NCBI RefSeq assembly: GCF_003202235.1
Contig: NZ_MASU01000012.1
Coordinates: forward strand, 62,001-126,000
From: Prauserella flavalba
GTDB lineage: Bacteria > Actinomycetota > Actinomycetes > Mycobacteriales > Pseudonocardiaceae
Reading direction: 5' to 3'
Length of the DNA stretch: 64,000 bases
The translations under genes were made by a program, and so were the position numbers. The notes beneath the pieces are model-generated. The model was not told where the DNA came from, did no database searches, and saw nothing but the letters and a program-made list of their open reading frames with translations. Shown here in pieces: positions 29,243 through 36,815 of the stretch. How positions within the stretch are numbered: the first letter of the stretch is position 1; each line of letters begins with the position of its first letter.

Positions 29243-29258
29243 ATACCCCGCTGGGTAT
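29243..29258. promoter_or_regulatory. CstR-type operator before rhodanese and persulfide dioxygenase 2
   Basis: ATACCC-CGCT-GGGTAT is a perfect palindrome in an AT-rich context (flanked by AAAAT and TTTT). It ends 14 bp before the rhodanese start. Confidence 0.78.
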
Positions 29259-29272
29259 TTTGGAGATCGATG

Positions 29273-29596
29273 ATGCGAGAAGTTGATATTCAAGAGTTGG
29301 CTCGGGCGCGTGCTGCCGGCGCGGTCGTCGTAGATGTCCGAGAGCCCGGTGAATACGAGGCCGGGCACGTTCCGGGAGCGCGACTGATACCGCTGCACAG
29401 GCTGCAGGAGCGGGTCGTCGAAATCCCGAAGGACCGACCGATCTACGTGGTCTGCGCCTCGGGCAATCGCAGCGATACCGCCACCTCCTGGCTGACCCGT
29501 GCCGGGGTGGACGCGTACTCCGTGGCCGGCGGTACCGGCGCGTGGATCCAAGCGGGACATCCCGTCGTGCGGGGCCCACGAGAAGACACCGCCTGA
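29273..29596 (+). CDS. Single-domain rhodanese
   Basis: A 107-residue rhodanese starting MREVDIQELARARAAG, with GGAG seven bases upstream; the ATG three bases earlier is also possible. VVVDVREPGEYEAGHVPGA is the domain entry, and the active loop is VVCASGNRSD with Cys61. A perfect CstR-type operator precedes it. It is followed 29 bp later by the second persulfide-dioxygenase fusion. Its function parallels the rhodanese at 22851. Confidence 0.9.
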   Translation: MREVDIQELARARAAGAVVVDVREPGEYEAGHVPGARLIPLHRLQERVVEIPKDRPIYVVCASGNRSDTATSWLTRAGVDAYSVAGGTGAWIQAGHPVVRGPREDTA

Positions 29597-29625
29597 GCTG
29601 AAACCTGCGAGAAGGGAGTAGCAGG

Positions 29626-31008
29626 ATGGTAGAGATCATCGCACTCGACACGCCGACGCTGGGCGACCGGAGCTATCTGGTCACCGATGGTGAGGTGGCG
29701 TTCGTGGTCGACCCGCAGCGCGACATCGACCGATTCCTCACGATCGTCCGGCAACGAGGCGTGCGGGTCACCGACGTCTTCGAAACGCACATCCACAATG
29801 ACTACGTGACCGGAGGACTGGCGCTGGCGCAGGCCACCGGGGCCGCCTACCACGTGAACGCGGCCGACACCGTGTCCTTCGATCGCCAGCCCATCACCGA
29901 CGGGGACGAGGTACAGATCGGCCCGGTGATGCGGGTGCGGGCCCTGGCCACCCCGGGCCATACCTTCACACACCTGTCCTACGTGCTGGAAACCCCCGGC
30001 CGACCGCCGGCGGTGTTCACCGGTGGTTCGCTGCTCTACGGCTCGACCGGTCGACCGGATCTGCTGGGAGCCGTGCACACCGAAGAACTGGCGCACGCCC
30101 AGTACGCCTCGGCACGCAGGCTGGCCGCCGAACTGCCCGACGACGCGGAAATTTACCCCACGCACGGGTTCGGCAGCTTCTGCTCCGCCACACAGGCACA
30201 GGGCGAGCGATCCACGATCGGCCAGGAGAAGCAGGCCAACCCCGTCCTGACCCAGGATGAGCAGGACTATGTCCACGCCCTGCTGCAGGGCCTGGACGAC
30301 TATCCCGCCTACTACGCGCACATGATGCCGCTCAACACCGCCGGACCGCAGGCGCCAGACCTGTCCCCGCCGGAGCAGGCCGAAGCTCCCGAGCTGCGCC
30401 GGCGCATCGAGTCCGGCGAATGGGTGGTGGACCTGCGCACCCGGACCGCGTTCGCGGCCGGGCACGTCCCCGGCACGCTCAACTTCGGAGCCGACGGCAA
30501 CTTCGTCACCTACCTCGGCTGGCTGATCCCCTGGGGAACCCCGTTGACACTCTTGGGAGACACCGCCGAGCAGGTCGCCGAGGCGCAGCGCGAACTGGTG
30601 CGTATCGGCCTCGACCGCATCGAAGCCGCGGCCACCGGAGACCCGCACGAGTGGTCCGGCGACACGCCCCTGGAGTCGTTGGCGGTCGCGGATTTCGCCG
30701 ACCTGGCCACAGTGCTCCACCACCGCCCGGTCGTGGTCCTCGATGTGCGCCGCAACCAGGAATGGGCCTCCGGTCACCTGGACGGCGCCGTGCACATCCC
30801 GCTGCACGACCTGCTGGACCGGCTCAACGACGTGCCCCGTGGCGAGGTGTGGGTGCACTGCCGCTCCGGCTACCGCGCCTCCATCGCCGCGTCGATCCTG
30901 GCCGCCGCCGGCCGCCATGTCGTAGTGATCGACGACGACATCGACCAGGCGACCGCAACCGGGGCACCCATCAGCGCACCCGCCCAGCACAACACGGTGA
31001 CGCGCTAA
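29626..31008 (+). CDS. Persulfide-dioxygenase-like metallo-hydrolase with rhodanese domains, copy 2
   Basis: A 460-residue relative of the protein at 23171. The metal motif is THIHNDYVTGG with His55, His57 and Asp59; TPGHTFTHLSYV and YPTHGFGSFCS follow. The middle rhodanese domain (VVDLRTRTAFAAGHVPG) lacks a Cys at its active loop (TLLGDTAEQ), while the last one has the active loop VHCRSGYRAS. The two copies diverge enough to suggest different donors or partners. A ribosome site AAGGGAG is present. The gene ends at a truncated dioxygenase gene. Confidence 0.88.
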   Translation: MVEIIALDTPTLGDRSYLVTDGEVAFVVDPQRDIDRFLTIVRQRGVRVTDVFETHIHNDYVTGGLALAQATGAAYHVNAADTVSFDRQPITDGDEVQIGPVMRVRALATPGHTFTHLSYVLETPGRPPAVFTGGSLLYGSTGRPDLLGAVHTEELAHAQYASARRLAAELPDDAEIYPTHGFGSFCSATQAQGERSTIGQEKQANPVLTQDEQDYVHALLQGLDDYPAYYAHMMPLNTAGPQAPDLSPPEQAEAPELRRRIESGEWVVDLRTRTAFAAGHVPGTLNFGADGNFVTYLGWLIPWGTPLTLLGDTAEQVAEAQRELVRIGLDRIEAAATGDPHEWSGDTPLESLAVADFADLATVLHHRPVVVLDVRRNQEWASGHLDGAVHIPLHDLLDRLNDVPRGEVWVHCRSGYRASIAASILAAAGRHVVVIDDDIDQATATGAPISAPAQHNTVTR

Positions 31009-31773
31009 CTACTTCCGCGAGCGCGGGTTCACCCACCTGCCGAACCTGCTCACCGCCGCCGAGGTAGCCCGCTTCCGGACCGCGGCCGAGGAGGCCCTCG
31101 CCGCGCAGAGCCACACCGACGAGGAGTTCGGCACCCGAATCACGGCCACCACCGACGCCTGGGAACACCACCCCACCCTGCGCGAACTCGCGCTGCACCC
31201 CCGCATCGGCACGCTCGCCGAACACCTGGCCGGCATCCCCTTGCGCGTGTGCGGTGGCGACGTGCTGCGCAAGGAGCCCGGACACAGCGCGCCCACCGGC
31301 TGGCACGACGACCTGACCTTCGCCCTTTTGGACTCGCGCCTGATCTTCAACGCCTGGATCGCGCTGGTCGACGTGCCCGCCGCACGCGGCTGCCTGACCT
31401 TCCTGCCCGGCTCGCACCGCTGCGGCGGCCCGGACCGGGTGGAGTTGTCCGAGCACACCGCCGACCCGGACAACTACCTGTTCACCGCTGGCCCGAGCTG
31501 CGCTGGAGCCCGCGCGTCACCGTCCCGCTGCGGGCTGGCGACGCCACGCTCCACCAGGGCCGCACGGCGCACTATGTCGGCGCCAACACCAGCGACGAAG
31601 CTCGGCTGTCCTTCCTGGTCGCCTTCACCGACCCGGACGCCACCTACCGCCGCTGCCCGGCCATGACACGCTCGGCCTGCGACCCGGCAATCCCCTCCCG
31701 GACCACCGCTACCCTCGAACACCCCGACGAGCCGGCACCTGATGACGCCCAGCCGGAGCACGGTGAGCGGTGA
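31009..31773 (+). pseudogene. PhyH-like Fe(II)/2-oxoglutarate dioxygenase, start lost and frameshifted
   Basis: Coding similarity begins immediately after the stop of the preceding gene as YFRERGFTHLPNLL, with no start codon. The iron ligands are still visible: GWHDD, and in the shifted frame LHQGRTAHYVGAN with an Arg in EARLSFLV. One base is missing near 31487-31492, where FTA should run into WPELRWSPRV. This family (phytanoyl-CoA dioxygenase) hydroxylates diverse substrates. The direct join to the upstream stop marks a deletion that removed the first codons. Confidence 0.72.
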
Positions 31774-31839
31774 GCTGCGATGACTGACCGTACATAACGA
31801 AACAGACACAAATCGCAGCTGCCTGTCCAAAAACCCGCT

Positions 31840-31887
31840 GTGGAGGTTAGGGGAGCTTACTCGAACATAAAAGACCAGGTCAGGGCC
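31840..31887 (+). repeat. 48-bp direct repeat, copy 2
   Basis: Identical to 5494-5541. It starts exactly at the GTG of the second double-HTH gene; bases to its left differ from those of copy 1. Confidence 0.8.
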
Positions 31888-32298
31888 TTGGAAGGGCTCT
31901 GCGAGAAGCTTCCCAGGCTCGATACGCCCGAGCCGCCGTCGATCAAGCGCGATCGGCCCCGGCGGGCCCGGCAACTCCGTGCCGAGCAAGTCGACGAGTT
32001 GATCGCGGGTTATCAGTCCGGCGCGACTGTGTACGAACTCGGTGATCGGTTCGGCATCGAACGGCGAACGGTCAGCAACATCCTCCATCGACACGGCGTG
32101 CCAATGCGCCGCCGTGGCCTCTCCCCCGACCAGGTCGACGACGCCATCCACCTCTACAAGCTCGGTTGGTCGCTGGCGCGAGTCGGCGACCACCTGGGGG
32201 TCAACCACACCACCGTGCTGAACAAGCTGCGTGAACGCGGCGTCCCCACGCGAGATAGCCACGGACGCCCGCGCGTCGAAGCAGGTGGTACACGATGA
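31840..32298 (+). CDS. Tandem helix-turn-helix protein (copy 2)
   Basis: A 152-residue paralogue of the protein at 5494, with the same length and two HTH units: [17 protein letters not shown] to [16 protein letters not shown], and [17 protein letters not shown] to [12 protein letters not shown]. The first HTH is nearly unchanged between the copies while the second differs, suggesting a shared and a variable DNA contact. Here the upstream frame is closed, supporting the GTG at 31840 as the true start. It overlaps the following membrane-protein gene by ATGA, as in copy 1. Confidence 0.68.
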   Translation: MEVRGAYSNIKDQVRALEGLCEKLPRLDTPEPPSIKRDRPRRARQLRAEQVDELIAGYQSGATVYELGDRFGIERRTVSNILHRHGVPMRRRGLSPDQVDDAIHLYKLGWSLARVGDHLGVNHTTVLNKLRERGVPTRDSHGRPRVEAGGTR

Positions 32299-33098
32299 CC
32301 AGGCGCGCAGCTGTGTCGACTCGATCAGGTTCGGACGGGGCTGCTGTGGTTCAGGCTGTCACCGTGATCATGGGCGTCGTCGTCGGCCTCACTTTCCTGT
32401 TCGGCTTCGGCAACGTCCTCAATCTCGCGCTTCGACTCGGCGTGCCCGCCTGGGTCGCGCCGCTGGTCGCTCCAGCGGTCGACCTTTCGATCCTCGGGCT
32501 TCTGCTCGGCACGCGGCACCTGGCCCTTGTCGGAGCGTCCCCGGAGGTGCTGCGGCCCGCTCGCCGGCTGCTGATCTTCGCGAGCGTGGTCACCCTCGCG
32601 CTGAACGTGGCGGAGCCTCTCGTGGCGGGCGAGTTCGGTAAGGCGGCGTTCGACGCGGTAGGGCCACTCCTCCTGATCGGCTGGTCGGAGGTCGGTCCTG
32701 GCCTATTGCAAGCGATCGGCGCCACGAGTCGTACGCCGGTCGCACGCGATGTCGAGCGGCCGGAGCCAGCTGTCGATGCGGACTCGGATGCCGGTGCGCC
32801 GGAGACCCAGGTCCACCCTGGCGAGGACGTCCCGCAGCAAGGTCGTGAGCAAGCAGTCGTTAGGCGCACGCCGGAGGCACTCTTGGCTCAGGCGCGGCGA
32901 GAGGACGCCGCTCATCGTGCGGCACACCAGAAGCCGATATCCGCTGACACCTTGCGAGTCCGGCTCGGGATAGGGGCGGCTCGGGCCCGCCAACTCGTCA
33001 AGATCGTCCGGTCCGAGTTCGATGAGCAGGTCGGTGCACAGCGAGCCGAAGTTGATGCGGCGGATGAGATGCATGCCGCGGCGATGCTGGTGGCCTAG
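32295..33098 (+). CDS. Membrane protein with C-terminal HTH (DUF2637/Spd-like), copy 2
   Basis: A 267-residue protein. It has four helices in the first 130 residues ([68 protein letters not shown]), then an acidic linker, then [21 protein letters not shown]. The C-terminal unit is nearly the same as in the protein at 5949, although the membrane part differs more. Same partner, same overlap. Plausibly an element-spread or regulatory membrane protein; function unproven. Confidence 0.62.
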   Translation: MTRRAAVSTRSGSDGAAVVQAVTVIMGVVVGLTFLFGFGNVLNLALRLGVPAWVAPLVAPAVDLSILGLLLGTRHLALVGASPEVLRPARRLLIFASVVTLALNVAEPLVAGEFGKAAFDAVGPLLLIGWSEVGPGLLQAIGATSRTPVARDVERPEPAVDADSDAGAPETQVHPGEDVPQQGREQAVVRRTPEALLAQARREDAAHRAAHQKPISADTLRVRLGIGAARARQLVKIVRSEFDEQVGAQRAEVDAADEMHAAAMLVA

Positions 33099-33100
33099 CG

Positions 33101-33475
33101 GTGTCGCGCGTAACGGCAGGTCGAGCAGGTACGACGCCTGTTGGTAGCGGAGGTGATGGCGTGGGTGGCGAGGACGACGAGCTCGCGGTTCTGTTGGCAG
33201 CGTGGCGTGAAGACATCGACAGTGTTCCGGCGTCGGCCATGCTTGTGTTGGAAGCCGCGCTCACGCTCCACGTCAACTCGCTGGTTCTGTCCGAGGTTTC
33301 TCCTTTGAGGCGCTCCTACCGGTTCCGGGCGAAGCGCTCGCGTCGCCTGTGCTCTGATGGCCGCCGCTGCCCTTGGCCTTCTCGTCCTCCACGACGACGC
33401 TGACTCCCAACCCTGCTCGGGCCACCGGCTTTCACTGGTTTGGGCAACGGGGAGTCAGGTGGAGTAACGCTCGGC
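33101..33475 (+). pseudogene. Possible RsdA-like anti-sigma factor fragment
   Basis: The frame includes EDDELAVLLAAWREDIDSVP, which resembles the sigma-binding segment of RsdA-type anti-sigma factors. A transmembrane-like stretch, RVACALMAAAALGLLVLHDD, follows in another frame near 33339-33395, so the gene is probably frameshifted. No sigma factor gene is adjacent. The assignment rests on one short motif plus a helix and may be wrong. Confidence 0.3.
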
Positions 33476-34396
33476 GAGCCGGTCGAAGAACGCTGCAAGC
33501 CGTTGCCCAGTGGCTGGAGTGTCGGTGAGCTCGGCGCCGCCGAAGCGGTAGACCTCATAGCCGTGCAGTCGCAGTTCACGGTCCTCGGCCACCATCTCGG
33601 CGTACCGACGGGGATCCGCGTGCCCGTTCTCGTCGGCGTAGTGCTGCTTACCGTCGCACTCGATGACAATGCGGATCCGCTGTGGCAGCAGCAGGAGGAA
33701 GTCCATGCGCTGGCGGGCCAGAGGTGGTGTGCCAGGGGCGTGGTGCGCTCGGGTGTACGGGTCGTAATGCAGGTACACCTGCGGGATCAGCGCCGGGATG
33801 CCGTCGCCGAGCCGGACGTACCGGTCGGCGTACGTGCGCAGTATTCGTCGCTCCGCGTGGTTGTCACCAAGAGAGCGGTCCAGCCGCCGGTACAGGCTGA
33901 GCGAGACCTCACGGGCCGGTGCGTCGGTCAGTCCCTCGCGGTCAGCCCACCAGCTGGTCAGTTCGGCCCAAGTGAGGCCATGGGCGCCCAGCGGCCGGTC
34001 GTAAACGAGACAGAACTGCTCGTTCCTGACGACGAGGACGTCGTTGTTCAGGGCGTCGCTGAACACGATCTCCGGCTTGGGTCCGTCGGCCGCGAAGATC
34101 AGGTTCTTCAGTTCGCCGGCTACGCCGTGCGTACCGGATGCATCGAGCAACGGCTGTAGGTGCTCGGCGTCGTACTCGGCCGCGACGCGGTGGGCGAGGT
34201 CGGTCAAGTCCGTCAGTGACATGCCCTGTAGCCGGCCCTCGACGTAGCTGCGCTTGCTGTTGAACGGCTCAGGGCTGCCCTCGCGGGCGGGTTTCATGCC
34301 GAGCGCGTCACAGGCCGCTTCCAGGTGGTGGGCCTTGACGCACTCCCAGAGCGTTTCGGCGATGGCCGAGCGCAGCCTCATCGGCGTGACGGTCAT
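33455..34396 (-). CDS. Protein with C-terminal restriction-endonuclease-like domain
   Basis: A 313-residue protein. The last 90 residues have a nuclease-like pattern: QRMDFLLLLPQRIRIVIECDGKQHYAD (Asp, then Glu-x-Asp-Gly-Lys), then AEDRELRLHGYEVYRFGGAEL, resembling PD-(D/E)xK proteins such as Vsr/DUF559. The N-terminal two thirds (LWECVKAHHLEAACDALGMKP, SLTDLTDLAHRVAAEYDAEHL) resemble the N-terminal helical regions of abortive-infection proteins of the AbiJ type. It is downstream of the metal operon on the same strand. A role in defence is inferred; it could also act in repair. Confidence 0.6.
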   Translation of the reverse strand: MTVTPMRLRSAIAETLWECVKAHHLEAACDALGMKPAREGSPEPFNSKRSYVEGRLQGMSLTDLTDLAHRVAAEYDAEHLQPLLDASGTHGVAGELKNLIFAADGPKPEIVFSDALNNDVLVVRNEQFCLVYDRPLGAHGLTWAELTSWWADREGLTDAPAREVSLSLYRRLDRSLGDNHAERRILRTYADRYVRLGDGIPALIPQVYLHYDPYTRAHHAPGTPPLARQRMDFLLLLPQRIRIVIECDGKQHYADENGHADPRRYAEMVAEDRELRLHGYEVYRFGGAELTDTPATGQRLAAFFDRLAERYST

Positions 34397-34414
34397 GCCG
34401 CTCCACCGCGTGCG

Positions 34415-35677
34415 TCAAACCTCGGTGTGCACCGACTGCCAGATCTGTTCCGGGTCGGCGCCGGGTGTCGGTTGGAGGCGGATGCTGAGGTTGGTGGGTG
34501 CGGTGTGCACGATCTGGAAGAGCTCGACTCCGGGGAGGCGTTCGAGGGTCAGGCTGATAGTCAGGGGTGCGATCGTGACTGGTTCGCCGCGGCTGGTGGG
34601 GAAGGTGAGCAGGTCGGCGGTGCGGCCTTCGACCTGGATCGCGGGGAGCGGATCGCCGCATGGGCAGGGGTCGGGCCGGAGCAGGACGGAGTCGCCGAGG
34701 TCGTAGCGCAGGATGGGTTGGGTGCGGTTGGCGAGGTTGGTCAGAAGCACGGTGTGCGAGCGTTGGCCGGGCGGGACCGGTTGGTGGTCGGTGTCGACCG
34801 GTTCGAGGATGGCCCAGTCGCTGTTGACGTGCAGCCAACCGTGCTGGCAACTCTGGCTGAGGAAGGGGCATTCGTTCGCCGCGTAGCTGTGGCGGACCTT
34901 GGCGCCGAACGCTGTGGCGATTCGGCTGTACTCGCCCGGCGGGAGGCCCTCGGCGGAAAGGATCACCAGGGCAGGGTCGATGTGCAGGCGGCCGGCTTGC
35001 TGTTCGGTGGCCAACAGGGCGCCCATGCTGGCGTAGGGGGCGAGGATGGCCGGGCGGAAGGCGTTGAGCGCCTCGACCAGTTCGGGCATCGGGGTGTGCA
35101 CGCCGAAGACCCCGATCCTGTTGCGGCGCAACCGGTTCTTACGCAGCGCGGCGGCGGCGGTGGCGGACGCGAAGTGGCCGCCGGTGGCGATCACCATGGC
35201 GATGCGCCCGCCGCGAGCCACGATGCGCGCGCCGTCCTTGAGGTTGAGCAAGGAACTGAGCGTGCGTGCGCCCACCGCGGCGGTGACGGCGAGAACACGC
35301 TGGTCGGTCAGGAAGATTCCGGGCGTGCCGGTGGTGCCCGAGGTGGTGGAGACGGTGTAGCGGCCCAGGAACTTCTCCCCGATCAGCGCGGGGTCTTCGA
35401 CGAACGCCCGCACGGCGGCGAGTGTGACGGCAGGGTCGGTGACCCAGTCGTCGAACCACGGCATGAGCTCGGCCTTGCTGGTGACCGGCAACTGTGTCGG
35501 GTCGGTGACGCGGTCGGGCAGGGTGCGGTAGTGCTCGCGGTAGTACGGCGAGTGGGCGCGGGCGAAGGCGACCATGTCGGCGAGTCGGTCACGCTGCCGC
35601 TGCGCGATCGCCTCCGTGCCCTGTTTGTGGGCGGCGCGGGAGTCGCGCAGAAGCCAGAAGCGGCTTTCGGTCGTCAT
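34415..35677 (-). CDS. CapK/PaaK-like adenylate-forming enzyme
   Basis: A 420-residue AMP-forming enzyme related to phenylacetate-CoA ligase and CapK. Motifs visible are STTSGTTGTPGIFLT (phosphate loop), SAEGLPPGEY, YAANECPFLSQSC and the aspartate motif TQPILRYDLGDSV. The start overlaps the CDF gene stop by ATGA, so it belongs to the metal operon. The ribosome-distal position and unrelated chemistry make its role in metal resistance unclear; it could modify a cell-surface acid or a metallophore. CPCG near the C-terminus resembles a small metal site. Confidence 0.75.
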   Translation of the reverse strand: MTTESRFWLLRDSRAAHKQGTEAIAQRQRDRLADMVAFARAHSPYYREHYRTLPDRVTDPTQLPVTSKAELMPWFDDWVTDPAVTLAAVRAFVEDPALIGEKFLGRYTVSTTSGTTGTPGIFLTDQRVLAVTAAVGARTLSSLLNLKDGARIVARGGRIAMVIATGGHFASATAAAALRKNRLRRNRIGVFGVHTPMPELVEALNAFRPAILAPYASMGALLATEQQAGRLHIDPALVILSAEGLPPGEYSRIATAFGAKVRHSYAANECPFLSQSCQHGWLHVNSDWAILEPVDTDHQPVPPGQRSHTVLLTNLANRTQPILRYDLGDSVLLRPDPCPCGDPLPAIQVEGRTADLLTFPTSRGEPVTIAPLTISLTLERLPGVELFQIVHTAPTNLSIRLQPTPGADPEQIWQSVHTEV

Positions 35678-36312
35678 GGCCGTTCCTCGGAGGTGCCGGG
35701 GTGCTTCTCGGGAGTCGAGCTTTCGCTGGCCTCGTGCCAGGCTTCGCGGCCGGATTGCACCGCCAGCGCGGCGACCACCAGGGCGACGACGGGGTCGGCC
35801 CACCACCAGCCGAGCGTGGCGTTGAGCCCCAGCCCGACCAGGACGGTGATGGACAGGGCGTTGGACATCCACGTTTCGGTGGACTGTGCGACCAGCACCG
35901 GGTTGTTCAGCGCTCGCCCGGTACGCCGTTGGGCCAGCGCGATCGGGGTCATCACGATCAGGGCGACCACGTTGAGCACGATCCCGATCAACGATTCGCC
36001 GGCCTTGTCCTGCGTAATGAGGTCTCGGATTGACTCGAACGCGACGTAGGCGGCCAGGGCGTAGAAGGTGACCGCGATGGCGCGTAGCGCGGGTTGCTGC
36101 CGGGCGTGGGCACCGGCGCGTAGTTGCCAGATCACCACGCTGGCGGCGAAGACCTCGATGGCCGAGTCGATGCCGAACCCGACCAGGGCGATGGAGTCGG
36201 CCGCGAGTCCGGCGGTGACGGCGACGACGCCTTCGATGACGTCCCAGACCACGATGAACCACGCGAGTGCCAGCCCGCGGCGCACGAGAGTTGCCTGGTC
36301 CTGCGCGGTCAT
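35674..36312 (-). CDS. Cation diffusion facilitator-family transporter
   Basis: A 212-residue membrane protein with about five to six helices. A metal-site helix is ALVGFGIDSAIEVFAASVV, and the second-site helix TWMSNALSITVLVGLGLN differs from the usual HxxxD. The C-terminal cytoplasmic domain is nearly absent, so it is a short CDF. It overlaps both neighbours (lspA and the adenylate-forming enzyme) by ATGA. Substrate may be Zn, Cd, Co or Fe. Confidence 0.82.
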   Translation of the reverse strand: MTAQDQATLVRRGLALAWFIVVWDVIEGVVAVTAGLAADSIALVGFGIDSAIEVFAASVVIWQLRAGAHARQQPALRAIAVTFYALAAYVAFESIRDLITQDKAGESLIGIVLNVVALIVMTPIALAQRRTGRALNNPVLVAQSTETWMSNALSITVLVGLGLNATLGWWWADPVVALVVAALAVQSGREAWHEASESSTPEKHPGTSEERP

Positions 36313-36815
36313 GGCGTGGAGTCCTTACTGGTGCTGTCGGTGGCGCGGAGGCTGGCCAGGACCAGCGCGGCGCCGCCGACGGTGATGAAGACGTCGGCGA
36401 GGTTGAAGGTGGGGAACCAGCCGGTGTGCAGGTAGTCGGTCACCATCCCATCGGCGGCGCGGTCGACGAGGTTGGCGATTGCCCCGGCCAGCACCGCGGC
36501 CAGCCCGAGCCGCATGGGCAGGGTCGCGGTGCGGGTGGCGCGCCAGGCGAACACCGCCAACCCGGCGATGATCAGCCCGGTGACGCCGAGCACGACCCCG
36601 CTGGGCAGGGTGTCGCCGAGGCTGAAGGCCACCCCGGAGTTGAACGCCAGCCGCAGCTGGATCACCTGCAGGTCCACCGAGGCGCCGTCGGCCAACGCTC
36701 GACTGGCCCAGGTCTTCAGACCGAGGTCGAGCGCGGCCAGCAGCGCGGCGGTGGCGACCAGGGCGACACGGGCTCGGGTCACCCTGGCCGTCCGGATGGG
36801 TCCGCTGACGCTCAC
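36309..36815 (-). CDS. lspA: Lipoprotein signal peptidase (LspA)
   Basis: A 168-residue signal peptidase II with four helices. Catalytic aspartates are in ANLVDRAADGMVTDYLHTGW and PTFNLADVFI, and the FNSGVAFS motif is present. It is placed between a metal-pumping ATPase and a CDF gene, all with 4-bp overlaps. The same partnership of an LspA with a metal ATPase is known from lead and cadmium resistance operons of the pbr type. It is probably an operon-specific second copy rather than the housekeeping enzyme. Confidence 0.88.
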   Translation of the reverse strand: MSVSGPIRTARVTRARVALVATAALLAALDLGLKTWASRALADGASVDLQVIQLRLAFNSGVAFSLGDTLPSGVVLGVTGLIIAGLAVFAWRATRTATLPMRLGLAAVLAGAIANLVDRAADGMVTDYLHTGWFPTFNLADVFITVGGAALVLASLRATDSTSKDSTP

